From DSOS01 sp035286585 (GTDB lineage Bacteria > Chloroflexota > Anaerolineae > Anaerolineales > UBA4823), in NCBI GenBank assembly GCA_035286585.1, contig DATEDC010000223.1:1-28411 (forward strand): 28,411 bases of DNA. Direction: 5' to 3'. Both the position numbers and the translations under genes were made by a program. Shown in pieces: positions 1-9,300 of the stretch. The notes below the pieces were generated by a model. That model was not told the DNA's origin. It ran no database searches and worked only from the letters and a program-made list of their open reading frames with translations. Position 1 is the stretch's first letter, and the number at the start of each line of letters is the position of its first letter.

Positions 1-1
1 C

Positions 2-301
2 GTCCACCGGGATGATGCATATCATAAAGGCCAGGCGATCATTTCTAAGCTGAAAGACATCATCCCCCGCCAGTTGTTTGCCGTGCCCATCCAGGCGTAC
101 GCGGCTGGCAGGGTGATCTCGCGCGCCAACGTCAAAGCCCTGCGCAAGGACGTTTTGGCCAAGTGCTACGGCGGCGATGTCACCCGCAAGAAGAAACTCC
201 TGGAAAAACAAAAGCGCGGTAAGCGGCGCATGAAAATGGTGGGAAACGTTGAAATCCCCCAGGAAGCCTTTCTGGCGGTCTTACGGCATGGGGAAAATTG
301 A
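2..301 (+). CDS. lepA: Elongation factor 4 (LepA), C-terminal fragment
   Basis: This is the last 99 residues of a LepA/EF4 protein, whose start lies before the window. LepA is a ribosome-associated GTPase related to EF-G that acts on stalled or mis-translocated ribosomes. The GTPase domain is outside the window; what is visible is the LepA-specific C-terminal domain. The signature is the run KCYGGDVTRKKKLLEKQKRG followed by KRRMK and the ending VEIPQEAFLAVL, which is close to the E. coli protein. The reading frame is open from base 2 to the TGA at 299-301. The next gene probably starts inside this one (ATG at 288), so the two overlap by 14 bases. Identification is very secure from the C-terminal motif alone. 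Confidence 0.95.
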   Translation, partial: VHRDDAYHKGQAIISKLKDIIPRQLFAVPIQAYAAGRVISRANVKALRKDVLAKCYGGDVTRKKKLLEKQKRGKRRMKMVGNVEIPQEAFLAVLRHGEN

Positions 302-1328
302 TCTGGCTGCCCAAAGAGAACCCTCTGCCGGGCGTGATTGGCGCCGGGTCATCCCTGGATTCGCGATCAGCGCGATCAGCATACTTGTGATCGTTTTATC
401 GGTCGATTTTTCCCAGGTGGCGGCTGCGCTGCGCCTGGCCGATTACCGCCTGATCGGGTTGGGCCTCCTGATCACCCTGGCCTGGCTGCTGGTGCGCGGC
501 CTCCTGTGGCGCACCCTGCTGGAGGGAAAAGCGCCGCTGTCCACCGTCTTCCTGACCCTTAACGAAGGCTATCTGCTCAACAACGTACTGCCTTTCAGGC
601 TGGGGGAGATCGGGCGGGCGTTTTTGCTCAGCCGAAAGACCGGGCTGGATTTCTGGCGGGTACTATCGAGCATCCTGATCGAACGTTCCCTGGATATCGC
701 TTTTGCAGTCGGTTTGCTCCTCTCGACGCTGCCTTTTGTAGTTGGGGCAAGCTGGGCGCGCCAGGCCGCGCTGGGCGCAGGGATCTTGATTCTCGCCACC
801 TTTGTGGTCATGTACCTGCTCGGCTCGAACCGAGAACGGGCGTTGATATACATCGCCCGCCTGAGCGAGCGCTGGCCGCGCGGCGCGCACCTGCTTGGCA
901 GAGCTGTTCCGGCGTTTTTATCCGGATTGGAAGTTTTAACTAACAGGCGCCGTTTTTTTACCGCCATCGTTTTGATGCTGGGCGACTGGGTCATTGGCGT
1001 GACCCAGTATTACGTCATCATGCAAGCGTTTTTCCCCGGCGCGAAGTTGCTCTGGTCACTCTTTACCTTGGGGGTGGCTGCTTTGGGCGTGGCCGCGCCG
1101 TCAACCCCTGGGGCGCTGGGCGTTTTCGAGCTGGCGGTCCTGGGCGCTTTGCAGGTCTTCGGTTTGAACCCGTCCGTGTCCCTGGCTTACGCGGTCATCC
1201 TGCACATCGAGCAGTACCTGGTTACGGCTGTAATCGGCGTGTACGCCTTATCCAGGGATGGCGAGTCGCTGCTGGGGCTGTACCAGCGGGTACGTGAGCT
1301 GAGAAAAAACGGCAGTCAGATCTCCTGA
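288..1328 (+). CDS. Flippase-like integral membrane protein (UPF0104 / LPG-synthase TM type)
   Basis: This is a 346-residue, strongly hydrophobic protein with about eight predicted membrane helices. It resembles the UPF0104 family (membrane part of lysylphosphatidylglycerol synthase, AglD-like). Family features visible are the segment NNVLPFRLGEIGRAFLLSRK, an ERSLDIAF stretch, and a Gly/Pro-rich helix containing APSTPGALGVFE. Members are often found next to glycosyltransferases and are proposed to move lipid-linked intermediates across the membrane. That role here is inference from the GT4 gene 20 bases downstream. I prefer the ATG at 288 over the in-frame TTG at 249 because the longer form would overlap lepA by 53 bases and adds a charged non-family N-terminus. 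There is no soluble synthase domain, so it is not a full MprF. Confidence 0.85.
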   Translation: MGKIDLAAQREPSAGRDWRRVIPGFAISAISILVIVLSVDFSQVAAALRLADYRLIGLGLLITLAWLLVRGLLWRTLLEGKAPLSTVFLTLNEGYLLNNVLPFRLGEIGRAFLLSRKTGLDFWRVLSSILIERSLDIAFAVGLLLSTLPFVVGASWARQAALGAGILILATFVVMYLLGSNRERALIYIARLSERWPRGAHLLGRAVPAFLSGLEVLTNRRRFFTAIVLMLGDWVIGVTQYYVIMQAFFPGAKLLWSLFTLGVAALGVAAPSTPGALGVFELAVLGALQVFGLNPSVSLAYAVILHIEQYLVTAVIGVYALSRDGESLLGLYQRVRELRKNGSQIS

Positions 1329-1348
1329 GCGCCCCACAGGCAAACCCG

Positions 1349-2542
1349 ATGCGAGTCCTGATCGCCCTGACTTACTACCGGCCTCACTATTCAGGTCTGA
1401 CCATCTACGCCGAACGGCTGGCCCACGCCCTGGTCCAGCGCGGCCACGCGGTGACCGTATTGACCTCGCGCTACTCCCCGGATTTGCCCCAGCGCGAGGT
1501 GACAGACGGGGTGGAAATCGTCCGCCTGCCGGTGAGTCTGCGCATCAGCAAGGGGGTGCTGATGCCCGCCATGTTGTACAAAGCCTGGGAGCTGGTGCGC
1601 AAGAGCGATGTGGTCCACCTGCACCTCCCCCAACTGGATGCCGCCTACCTGGCCCTGGTGGGGCGAGCGCTGCGCCGTCCGGTAGTGCTCACCTACCATT
1701 GCGACCTGCGCCTGCCTGTCGGATGGATACATTCCCTCGCTAACCAGGTGTCTCACGTTGCCAATCACGTCGCCGCGCGGGCTGCTCACCTGGTGGTGAC
1801 GAACACGCGCGATTATGCCGAACATTCGCCCTTTTTGAAACGCTACCTGAGGAAAATCCGCATCGTTCAACCCCCGGTGGAGCTCCCGCCAGTCAGCCGC
1901 CCCGACCTGGACGAGTTCAAGCGCAAATATGGCATCCAGCCCGGGCAGCGGGTCATCGGCATGGCGGCTCGCCTGGCAAGCGAGAAAGGCGTCGAATACC
2001 TGGTGCAGGCGTTGCCGCGGGTGATGGAGAAATTCCCCCTCGCCCGGGTTTTGTTCGTCGGCCAATATCAGGATGTGTTCGGCGAGCAAGCCTACGCCCA
2101 GATGCTGGCGCCGCGCATCGCAGCGCTCGGCGAGCACTGGCATTTCCTGGGGGTAATCCCCCCACACGAATTTGCGGCTTTCATGCACGTGGCCGAGGTG
2201 ACCGTGCTGCCCAGCCTGAACAGCACCGAGTCGTTTGGCATGGTGCAGGTCGAATCGATGATCTGCGGCACGCCGGTGGTCGCCGCAGACCTGCCGGGTG
2301 TGCGCCAGCCGGTTTTGACCACCGGCATGGGTGAGCTGTTCCCCTGCGGTGACGCCTCAGCACTGGCTGAGGCGATCATTGCCCTCCTGGGTCAGCCGGA
2401 GAAGTATCGCCGCGATGCAAACGCCATCATAAAGCGCTTCTCGCCGGAAACGGTGGCTGAAGCCTATGAGGGGTTGTTCCAGGAGCTGCACGCGCCAGTT
2501 TCCAAACCAGAGGCCGAGGAAGGACAAGCCTCGTCTGTATAA
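1349..2542 (+). CDS. GT4-family glycosyltransferase
   Basis: This is a 397-residue GT-B fold glycosyltransferase, probably cytoplasmic and transferring a sugar from a nucleotide donor to a lipid-linked or glycan acceptor. The N-terminal half starts MRVLIALTYYRPHYSGLTIY, with the glycine-rich acceptor loop, followed by HLHLPQ and TYHCDLR. The C-terminal half carries the donor-site signature GMAARLASEKGVEYLV near residue 210. It also has the retaining-enzyme EX7E motif, E294 to E302 (ESFGMVQVE), then CGTPVVA. Length is normal for GT4. The donor sugar cannot be read from the sequence. The gene lies 20 bases after the flippase-like gene and is followed by a 45-base gap, so it probably belongs to the same transcript. 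Confidence 0.92.
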   Translation: MRVLIALTYYRPHYSGLTIYAERLAHALVQRGHAVTVLTSRYSPDLPQREVTDGVEIVRLPVSLRISKGVLMPAMLYKAWELVRKSDVVHLHLPQLDAAYLALVGRALRRPVVLTYHCDLRLPVGWIHSLANQVSHVANHVAARAAHLVVTNTRDYAEHSPFLKRYLRKIRIVQPPVELPPVSRPDLDEFKRKYGIQPGQRVIGMAARLASEKGVEYLVQALPRVMEKFPLARVLFVGQYQDVFGEQAYAQMLAPRIAALGEHWHFLGVIPPHEFAAFMHVAEVTVLPSLNSTESFGMVQVESMICGTPVVAADLPGVRQPVLTTGMGELFPCGDASALAEAIIALLGQPEKYRRDANAIIKRFSPETVAEAYEGLFQELHAPVSKPEAEEGQASSV

Positions 2543-2587
2543 AAAATCTGTCAGGATGGGACGCGGAAAACGCAGAGCTAACTGGAA

Positions 2588-3376
2588 TTGAACAAAGATT
2601 TTTTGTGGTTGCATTTGAAAGATCTGCCCTATTTCCGCGCCATCCTGCGGGCAGTGGAGGCGGAATTCTTCCAGGATTACCCCCTGCCGCCGCCGGTGCT
2701 GGACGTGGGCTGCGGGGACGGGCACTTCGCCTCCGTTGCTTTCGAGCGGCCTCTGGATGTTGGGCTTGACCCTTCACCAGATTCACTGCGCCAGGCGGCC
2801 AGGCGGGGAGGCTACCGCGGGCTGGTGCAGGCAGATGGGGGGCGGATGCCTTTTCCGGACGGGCAATTCGCCAGCGGGCTGAGCAATTCTGCCTTGGAGC
2901 ACATCCCCCAGGCGCAGGTTGTGCTGAAGGAAATCTCCCGCCTCCTGAAACCGGGGGCGCCCTTCCTATTCAGCGTGCCTAATCCGGGCTACCTGGAGAG
3001 CCTGGCGGTGCCTGCCTGGCTGGCCAGGCTCGGTCTCTCTCGTCTGGCAGGCGCCTACACGCAATGGTTCCGCCGCATGACGCGCGTCCACCATGCCCGG
3101 CCTGCGCCTGTCTGGCGGAGCTGGCTGGAAGAAGCGGGCTTTGCCCTGGAAGAGCACTGGGATTACTTTCCTCCCGAGGCGCTGCGGGCGCTCGAGCTGG
3201 GCCATTACTTTGGAGCGCCGACCTTGCTGCCGTATAACCTCATCGGGCGCTGGATACTCGCTCCAACCCGCTGGAACCTGGCTTTAACCGAGCGCCTGGT
3301 GAAGCGCTACGCCCAGGCGCGGCCGCACCCAAACGGCGTCTTCTCGTTCTACGTCGCCCGAAAAATGCCGAGCTGA
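2588..3376 (+). CDS. Class I SAM-dependent methyltransferase
   Basis: This 262-residue protein has the Methyltransf_11 type Rossmann fold. Motif I is VLDVGCGDG at residues 37-45, followed by the acidic motif II region (VGLDPSPDSLRQA). It also has the PFPDGQFASGLSNSALEHI segment typical of small-molecule and polyketide/sugar methyltransferases. The C-terminal third (from about residue 150) is not recognisable and may bind the substrate. The frame is closed by a stop at 2579-2581, so the TTG at 2588 is the first usable start. No ATG lies near the N-terminus. Context suggests O-methylation of a sugar or lipid-linked glycan, but the substrate is unknown. Eight bases separate it from a second methyltransferase. 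Confidence 0.88.
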   Translation: MNKDFLWLHLKDLPYFRAILRAVEAEFFQDYPLPPPVLDVGCGDGHFASVAFERPLDVGLDPSPDSLRQAARRGGYRGLVQADGGRMPFPDGQFASGLSNSALEHIPQAQVVLKEISRLLKPGAPFLFSVPNPGYLESLAVPAWLARLGLSRLAGAYTQWFRRMTRVHHARPAPVWRSWLEEAGFALEEHWDYFPPEALRALELGHYFGAPTLLPYNLIGRWILAPTRWNLALTERLVKRYAQARPHPNGVFSFYVARKMPS

Positions 3377-3384
3377 CCTGGCCC

Positions 3385-4110
3385 ATGAACCGCCATCCCT
3401 TCGACGAGAGTTACTTTCATACCGAGGCATACGCGGGGATTTCCTTCGCCCGCTTCAGCCAGTACTGGTGGTCGAACCGCTTCTATGCCCTGCTGGCGCG
3501 GCGCAGCGGCCCGCGGCAGGGGAACCTCCTCGAGGTCGGCTGCGGCCTGGGGCACCTGCTGGGCTGGCTGGCGGATCGCTACACGGTGTTTGGGACGGAC
3601 ATCAACGCCTGGGCGCTTTCCCAGGCGCTGCGGAATGTGCCGCGCGGCAATTTCCTGCTGCTCTCGGCCGATGACCTGGGTGCTTTTCCCGATCACACTT
3701 TCCAGATTGTCATCGCCAAGCACGTGGTGGAACACCTGCCTCAGCCGGGGAAAGCGATTGCCGAAGCCAGCCGGGTGCTGGCCTCAGGCGGGATGCTGCT
3801 GCTGGCCACGCCGAACCTGGATTCGCCGGCGCGAAAGTGGAAAAAAGACCGCTGGGTGGGGTATAAAGACCCCACCCACATCAGCCTGAAAACCCCGCGC
3901 GAATGGCTGGATCTGCTCGCGCAGCACGGCCTGGCGCCGCGGCGGGTCTTCTCGGATGGCCTGTGGGACGCGCCGTACGCGCCGGCGATACCGGTTCGGC
4001 TGCAGAAGCTGATCTTTGGCGCGCCGGGGGGCTTGCAGGCAATACTGGGATGGGGTATCATTCCCCTTCGCATGGGTGAGAGCCTGATCGTCATTGCGGA
4101 TAAAACCTGA
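3385..4110 (+). CDS. Class I SAM-dependent methyltransferase
   Basis: This 241-residue protein is a second SAM-dependent methyltransferase, with motif I LLEVGCGLG at residues 48-56. The post-I acidic segment is VFGTDINAWAL, and the IVIAKHVVEHLPQPGKAI segment matches the Methyltransf_23 type common in glycan clusters. Other family landmarks are EASRVLASGGMLLLATPN and the later DPTHISLKTPREW, which resembles the DxTHxxxFxxxxL pattern of this subgroup. It is clearly different in sequence from the preceding methyltransferase, so the pair is not a recent duplication. Its stop codon overlaps the start of the next gene in a TGATG arrangement (TGA 4108-4110, ATG 4110), which supports translational coupling. 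The substrate is unknown. Confidence 0.88.
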   Translation: MNRHPFDESYFHTEAYAGISFARFSQYWWSNRFYALLARRSGPRQGNLLEVGCGLGHLLGWLADRYTVFGTDINAWALSQALRNVPRGNFLLLSADDLGAFPDHTFQIVIAKHVVEHLPQPGKAIAEASRVLASGGMLLLATPNLDSPARKWKKDRWVGYKDPTHISLKTPREWLDLLAQHGLAPRRVFSDGLWDAPYAPAIPVRLQKLIFGAPGGLQAILGWGIIPLRMGESLIVIADKT

Positions 4111-6326
4111 TGGAAGAACCCAATGTAGAGCCCAGTGTACTGGATTATCTAAAATCCGTGCTCAGCCTGCGCCGCGAGGGCAGGATTACCATCCCGGCTG
4201 CCGAGCCCGAGGAAGAGGCAGCCGCGGCGGAAAGCGCGGTTGCAACAGCTGTAAGCACCGCCCCCCTCCCGCAAGGTGAGCCCCTTGCTGAAGCGGCCGC
4301 ATTGCCCCGGGCGGCGCCGTTCACCCTGGTCTGGCCCTGGCGTTCGCTGCTGGCGCTGGGGCTGGCGCTTCTCGCTCAAAGGTCGCTGGAGCCTGCCCCA
4401 AACCGCGGCTGGGCTGCAGGCGCGATACTCTATCTGCTGGCGGCGGCTTTCTTATTGTGGGCGGCCTGGCGGGCGGAGTGGCGAGCCCCCTGGCTGCCTG
4501 CTCCAGAAATTCGCCGCGATCCTTTGCGGGTAAACGCCCGGCTCCTGCTGGCGGCCATCCCCCTGGCTTTGTTTTCGCTACTCACCTTTGGGGGCAATCG
4601 CTTCACCACTTTCAACGTTGCCGTCTGGCTGACCACCACGGTTTTGTTCGTCTGGGGGTTCTGGCTGCCCGGCGTCCCGCTCAGCCAACGGTTGGCTGAC
4701 CTGGCTGCTTTTTTGCAGCGCAGGCAATGGAATCTACGCATCTCCAGTTGGAGCCTGGTTATCCTGGGAGCGGCGGCCCTGGCGGTGTTCTTCCGCGTTG
4801 ATCAGCTCCAGCAGGTGCCCCCGGAGATGGTCAGCGATCACGCTGAGAAGCTGCTAGACGTGTGGGACGTTCTCCAGGGCCAGACCAGCATCTTCTTCCC
4901 GCGCAACACCGGGCGCGAAGCCTTGCAAATGTACCTGACCGCGCTGATCATTCGGGTTTTCGGCACCGGCTTTTCTTTTCTGAGCTTAAAAATCGGCGCG
5001 GTCCTGGCGGGCCTGCTGACCCTGCCCTTCATTTACCTTCTGGGGGTTGAGATCGGCAACCGGCGCGTCGGCTTGCTGGCGATGCTCTTCGCCGGGATCG
5101 CCTACTGGCCCAACGTAATCTCGCGGGTCGGCTTGCGCTTTCCGCTCTACCCGCTCTTCGTCGCCCCGGCGCTCTACTTCCTGGTACGGGGTTTGAGGAA
5201 TTCGAACCGCAACGATTTCATCCTGGCCGGGCTGGCTTTGGGGGTGGGCCTGCACGGCTACACCCCGATCCGCATCCTGCCCCTGGTGGTGGTCGTCGGG
5301 GTGCTGTTATATCTCCTCCACGCCCAATCCGGCGCCAATCTTGGCGGCGCCATGATTGGCGAAGGCATGCGCCGGCAGGCGCTGTTCTGGCTGCTCATCC
5401 TGGGGCTGGTTTCCCTGGCGGTTTTTTTGCCCCTGCTGCGTTTTGCCCTCGATAACCCGGACCTGTTCTCTTACCGTTCGCTCACCCGGCTGGGATCGGT
5501 TGAGCGCCCGCTGCCAGGACCGGCGTGGCAGATCTTTTTGGGCAACCTGTGGCGGGGGCTGACCATGTTTGCCTGGGATGATGGCGATATCTGGGTGCAC
5601 TCGGTGACCCACCGCCCGGTACTGGACGTGGTGAGCGGCGCCCTCTTCCATCTCGGCGTGCTGATCCTGCTGATCCGCTACTGGCTGCAAAGGCACTGGC
5701 TGGACCTGTTTTTGCTGCTTTCGCTGCCGCTGCTGATGCTGCCTTCGATCCTCTCGCTGGCGTTTCCGGCTGAAAATCCATCTCTCAACCGCATGAGCGG
5801 GGCAATCGTTCCCGTATTCCTGCTGGTCGGTCTGGCTGGCGATACGTTGTGGCGGGCGATCCAGGAGCAATTCGGCAAGCCGCTGGGCGAGATCGCTGCC
5901 TGGGGCCTGGGATCTTTCCTGCTCATCTGGTCGGCTTCACAGAATTACGACCTGGTTTTCCGCCAGTACAAGCGGGCTTACCAGGGGGCTGCCTGGAATA
6001 CATCCGAAATGGGGGCAGTGATCGGCAATTTCGCCGCCTCGGTTGGCAGCCCAGATAGCGCCTGGGTGGTGGCTTACCCGCATTGGGTGGACACCCGCCT
6101 GGTCGGGATAAACGCCGGCTACCCGTTGAAGGATTACGCCATCTGGCCCGAGCAGATCGCCGCTACCCGAAACAGCCCGGGCACGAAATTATTCCTGGTC
6201 AAGCCGGAGGACGAAACGGGTTTGCAAACCTTGGGACAGATTTACCCAAGCGGGGTCGTTCAACGCTACGCCTCTGAAAGCCCGGGGCACGACTTCTTGA
6301 TGTATTTTGTGCCGCCGGATGAATGA
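4110..6326 (+). CDS. GT39-like (GT-C) integral membrane glycosyltransferase
   Basis: This 738-residue multi-spanning membrane protein resembles the PMT/ArnT-like GT-C glycosyltransferases. These use a polyprenyl-phosphate sugar donor on the outer face of the membrane. The acidic catalytic loop is probably SDHAE around D243-E246, reached only after an unusually long N-terminal part. That part holds about 70 hydrophilic residues rich in Ala and Glu, then four or so extra membrane helices (residues 75-235). After the acidic loop comes the typical pattern of an FPRNTGREALQMYLTALI segment, then alternating helices, and a periplasmic-type C-terminal domain from about residue 625. The long cytoplasmic N-terminal tail and extra helices are not part of the standard family. 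The acceptor is unknown. The start overlaps the upstream stop. Confidence 0.82.
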   Translation: MEEPNVEPSVLDYLKSVLSLRREGRITIPAAEPEEEAAAAESAVATAVSTAPLPQGEPLAEAAALPRAAPFTLVWPWRSLLALGLALLAQRSLEPAPNRGWAAGAILYLLAAAFLLWAAWRAEWRAPWLPAPEIRRDPLRVNARLLLAAIPLALFSLLTFGGNRFTTFNVAVWLTTTVLFVWGFWLPGVPLSQRLADLAAFLQRRQWNLRISSWSLVILGAAALAVFFRVDQLQQVPPEMVSDHAEKLLDVWDVLQGQTSIFFPRNTGREALQMYLTALIIRVFGTGFSFLSLKIGAVLAGLLTLPFIYLLGVEIGNRRVGLLAMLFAGIAYWPNVISRVGLRFPLYPLFVAPALYFLVRGLRNSNRNDFILAGLALGVGLHGYTPIRILPLVVVVGVLLYLLHAQSGANLGGAMIGEGMRRQALFWLLILGLVSLAVFLPLLRFALDNPDLFSYRSLTRLGSVERPLPGPAWQIFLGNLWRGLTMFAWDDGDIWVHSVTHRPVLDVVSGALFHLGVLILLIRYWLQRHWLDLFLLLSLPLLMLPSILSLAFPAENPSLNRMSGAIVPVFLLVGLAGDTLWRAIQEQFGKPLGEIAAWGLGSFLLIWSASQNYDLVFRQYKRAYQGAAWNTSEMGAVIGNFAASVGSPDSAWVVAYPHWVDTRLVGINAGYPLKDYAIWPEQIAATRNSPGTKLFLVKPEDETGLQTLGQIYPSGVVQRYASESPGHDFLMYFVPPDE

Positions 6327-9300
6327 GAAACCGCGCGTGGGAACCAGCCAGCTAAGACGCCAGGCGATAATTTTCGACCTGCTGCTGCTCTGTGTTTTAT
6401 TGATGGGGGTTTACTTCCGCCTGCTGGGGCTTAATTGGGGCGAATACAAAAATCTACACCCGGACGAGCGCTTTTTAGCCTGGGTGGGCACCGATATCCG
6501 CCCCATCGGCGTCGACCCGGAAGGCCTGGGACCGCCGCCATCGGTTGCGACCATCCCCTGGCGGGCAGCCTACCCGGAGCAGTTCACCGATTGCACCGAG
6601 TGGGGGGGCTACTTCGACGCCTCCTGTTCGCCGCTCAATCCCAACAACCGCGGCCATGGCTTTTACGTTTACGGCACCCTGCCGCTGTTCGTGACCCGCT
6701 ATCTGGTCGAGTGGGTCTGGGGGCATTCCGGTTTTAACGAGATGACCGATATCGGGCGGGCTCTCTCGACGCTCGTCGACCTGCTGGTGGTTTTCCTGGT
6801 GTACCTGATCGCCGCGCGCCTGTACGACCGCCGGGTTGGGCTGCTGGCGGCGGCGTTCTCAGCCATGGCCGTTTTACAGATCCAGTTAGCCCATTATTTC
6901 ACCGTCGATACTTTTCTGAACTTTTTCACCTATCTGGCGATTTACTTCGCCGTCAGAGTAATTGGAGAGACCTGGGGGAGGGGGGAAGCCTTCAAAGTGA
7001 GCAGCCTGTTCCGCCAGCCTCATTTCTGGCTGAGCCTGGCGTTTGGCTTTTCCCTGGGCAGCGCGGTGGCCTCGAAGTTGAACGCCGCGCCGGTGGCGGC
7101 GGCGCTGCCGGCTGCCTTCGGCCTGGCGCTGCTGCGTCTTCCGCCCGGCGAAAGGCTGCAGCGGGGCAAGCAAGCCCTGCTGTATCTCGTCCTGGCGGCG
7201 GCGGTCAGCCTGATCGCCTTCCGCCTCTTCCAGCCGTATGCCTTCAGCGGGCCGGGGATCTTCGGTCTGAAACCCAACCCGCATTGGGTGGCGAACATCC
7301 GCGAGCAGCGGGTACAGGCTGCCGGGGATGTGGATTTTCCCCCCGCCATGCAGTGGGCCCGCCGCCCGGTCTGGTTTTCCGCCCAGAACATGCTCTTTTG
7401 GGGACTGGGTCTGCCGTTGGGAGTGCTCGCCTGGGCTGGATTTTTTTGGGCGGGCTGGCGCATGCTCACCGATCGAAACGGCCAACGCCTCGAATGGCAG
7501 CGGCACGCCCTGCTGTGGGGCTGGACCGGGGCGTATTTTATCTGGCAGTCGCTCCAGTTCAACCCGACTATGCGTTACCAGTTGCCCATCTACCCTTCCC
7601 TGGCGATCTTCGCCGGCTGGGCGCTGGTAGCCTTATACGACAGAAAGAAAAAAGCTGCCAGCCTGGAGGAATATCCCTCAGGGAGACCTCTCTGGCCGCG
7701 ACTGCTCTCCCTGGTAATCGGAGGAGCCGTCCTGGCGGGCACATTCGCCTGGGCGTACGCCTTCACCCGCATCTATGCCCGCCAGATCACCCGCGTGGAA
7801 GCCTCGCGCTGGATCTACCAGAACGTGCCCGGGCCGATCAATATCCGCATCGAACGGGAGACAGGGACGCACAGCCTGCCACTCCCCTTTCCATACGGCC
7901 TGACCGTCGCGCCCGACCGGCCTTTCGTGACCAGCTTCACCCCTCAGGTCGCCGGCGCTATCTCTGCCATCTATTTGCCCAAGGTGGTCTCGCTTGAGGC
8001 GGGCGCAGGAGTGGGCGAGATTACCCTGGAAATCCTCCGTCCGGGGGAGGCGGTGGTCCTGGCAAGCGCCAGCTTTCGCTACACCCCGCCCGCATCATCT
8101 GGCGGGCAGGGCAGCGAACACCTGCTCAGCCTGGATCGCCGGGTTCGGGTAGAGCCGGCGCAGGCCTACCAGATGGTCATCACCATGCGCGCCGGCTCGG
8201 GTACGGTGAGCTTGATAGGCTCTGCCCCGGCAAACGAGTCTACCTGGGACGATGGCTTGCCGCTGCCATTGGATGGCCTGGACGGCTACAGCGGCACCTA
8301 CCAGCCGGGCCTGAATTTCGAGATGTACTGGGATGACAACCCGGAAAAGTACGAGCGCATGGTGAGCATCCTCGACCAGGCAGATCACCTTTTTATCAGC
8401 TCCAGCCGCCAGTGGGGCAGCCTGCCGAGAATCCCGGAGCGCTACCCGCTGGTCGCCGCGTATTACCGCCACCTGTTAGGCTGCCCGCCCGAGCGCCAGG
8501 TCGAGTGGTGCTACAACGTCGCCCAGCCGGGCATGTTTGCTGGAGAGCTGGGTTTCGAGCTGGTCAAAGTATTCCAGTCCGACCCGGCGGTAGGGCTTCT
8601 GCGGATCAACGACCAGCCCTCGGAGGAGGCCTTTACCGTCTACGACCACCCCAAGGTGTTTATCTTCCGCAAGACCGCCGCTTACGACCCTGCCCGGGTG
8701 CGCTCCATCCTCGGGGCGGTGGACCTCTCCCAGGTCGTCCACGTCACGCCCAAGAAAGCCGGCTCCCATCCGGCCAACTTGATGCTGCCGCTGGAGCGCT
8801 GGGCGGAGCAGCAGAACGGCGGGACCTGGGTGGAGCTGTTCGATACCCGGGCGATCTACAACCGCTATCCCGGGCTCGGCGCGATTTTATGGTACCTGAG
8901 CATAAGCCTTCTCGGCCTGCTGGCCTACCCGCTCGTGCGGATGGCATTGCCGGGGCTCCCGGACCGCGGCTACCCGCTGGCGCGCACCACGGGTTTGCTG
9001 CTGCTTTCTTACCTGGCGTGGATCGCCGGCTCTGCGCGCCTCCCCTTCTCCCGCATGACGATTGCGTTCTGCCTGCTGCTGCTCGCCGCGATCGGGCTGC
9101 TGGCGGCCGTTCGCCAGCGGGAGGAGCTGCGCCAGGAGTGGCGTACACGGCGGGGCTATTTTCTGACCGTGGAAGGGCTGTTCCTGCTGTTCTTCGTTTT
9201 CGATCTGCTGATCCGCCTGGGAAACCCCGACCTGTGGCATCCCTGGAAGGGCGGCGAGAAGCCGATGGACTTTGCCTACTTCAACGCCGTGCTCAAGAGC

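Noticed and set aside
249..287. Upstream TTG start for the flippase-like protein
   Set aside because: It would overlap lepA by 53 bases and add 13 non-hydrophobic residues; the ATG at 288 is more plausible.
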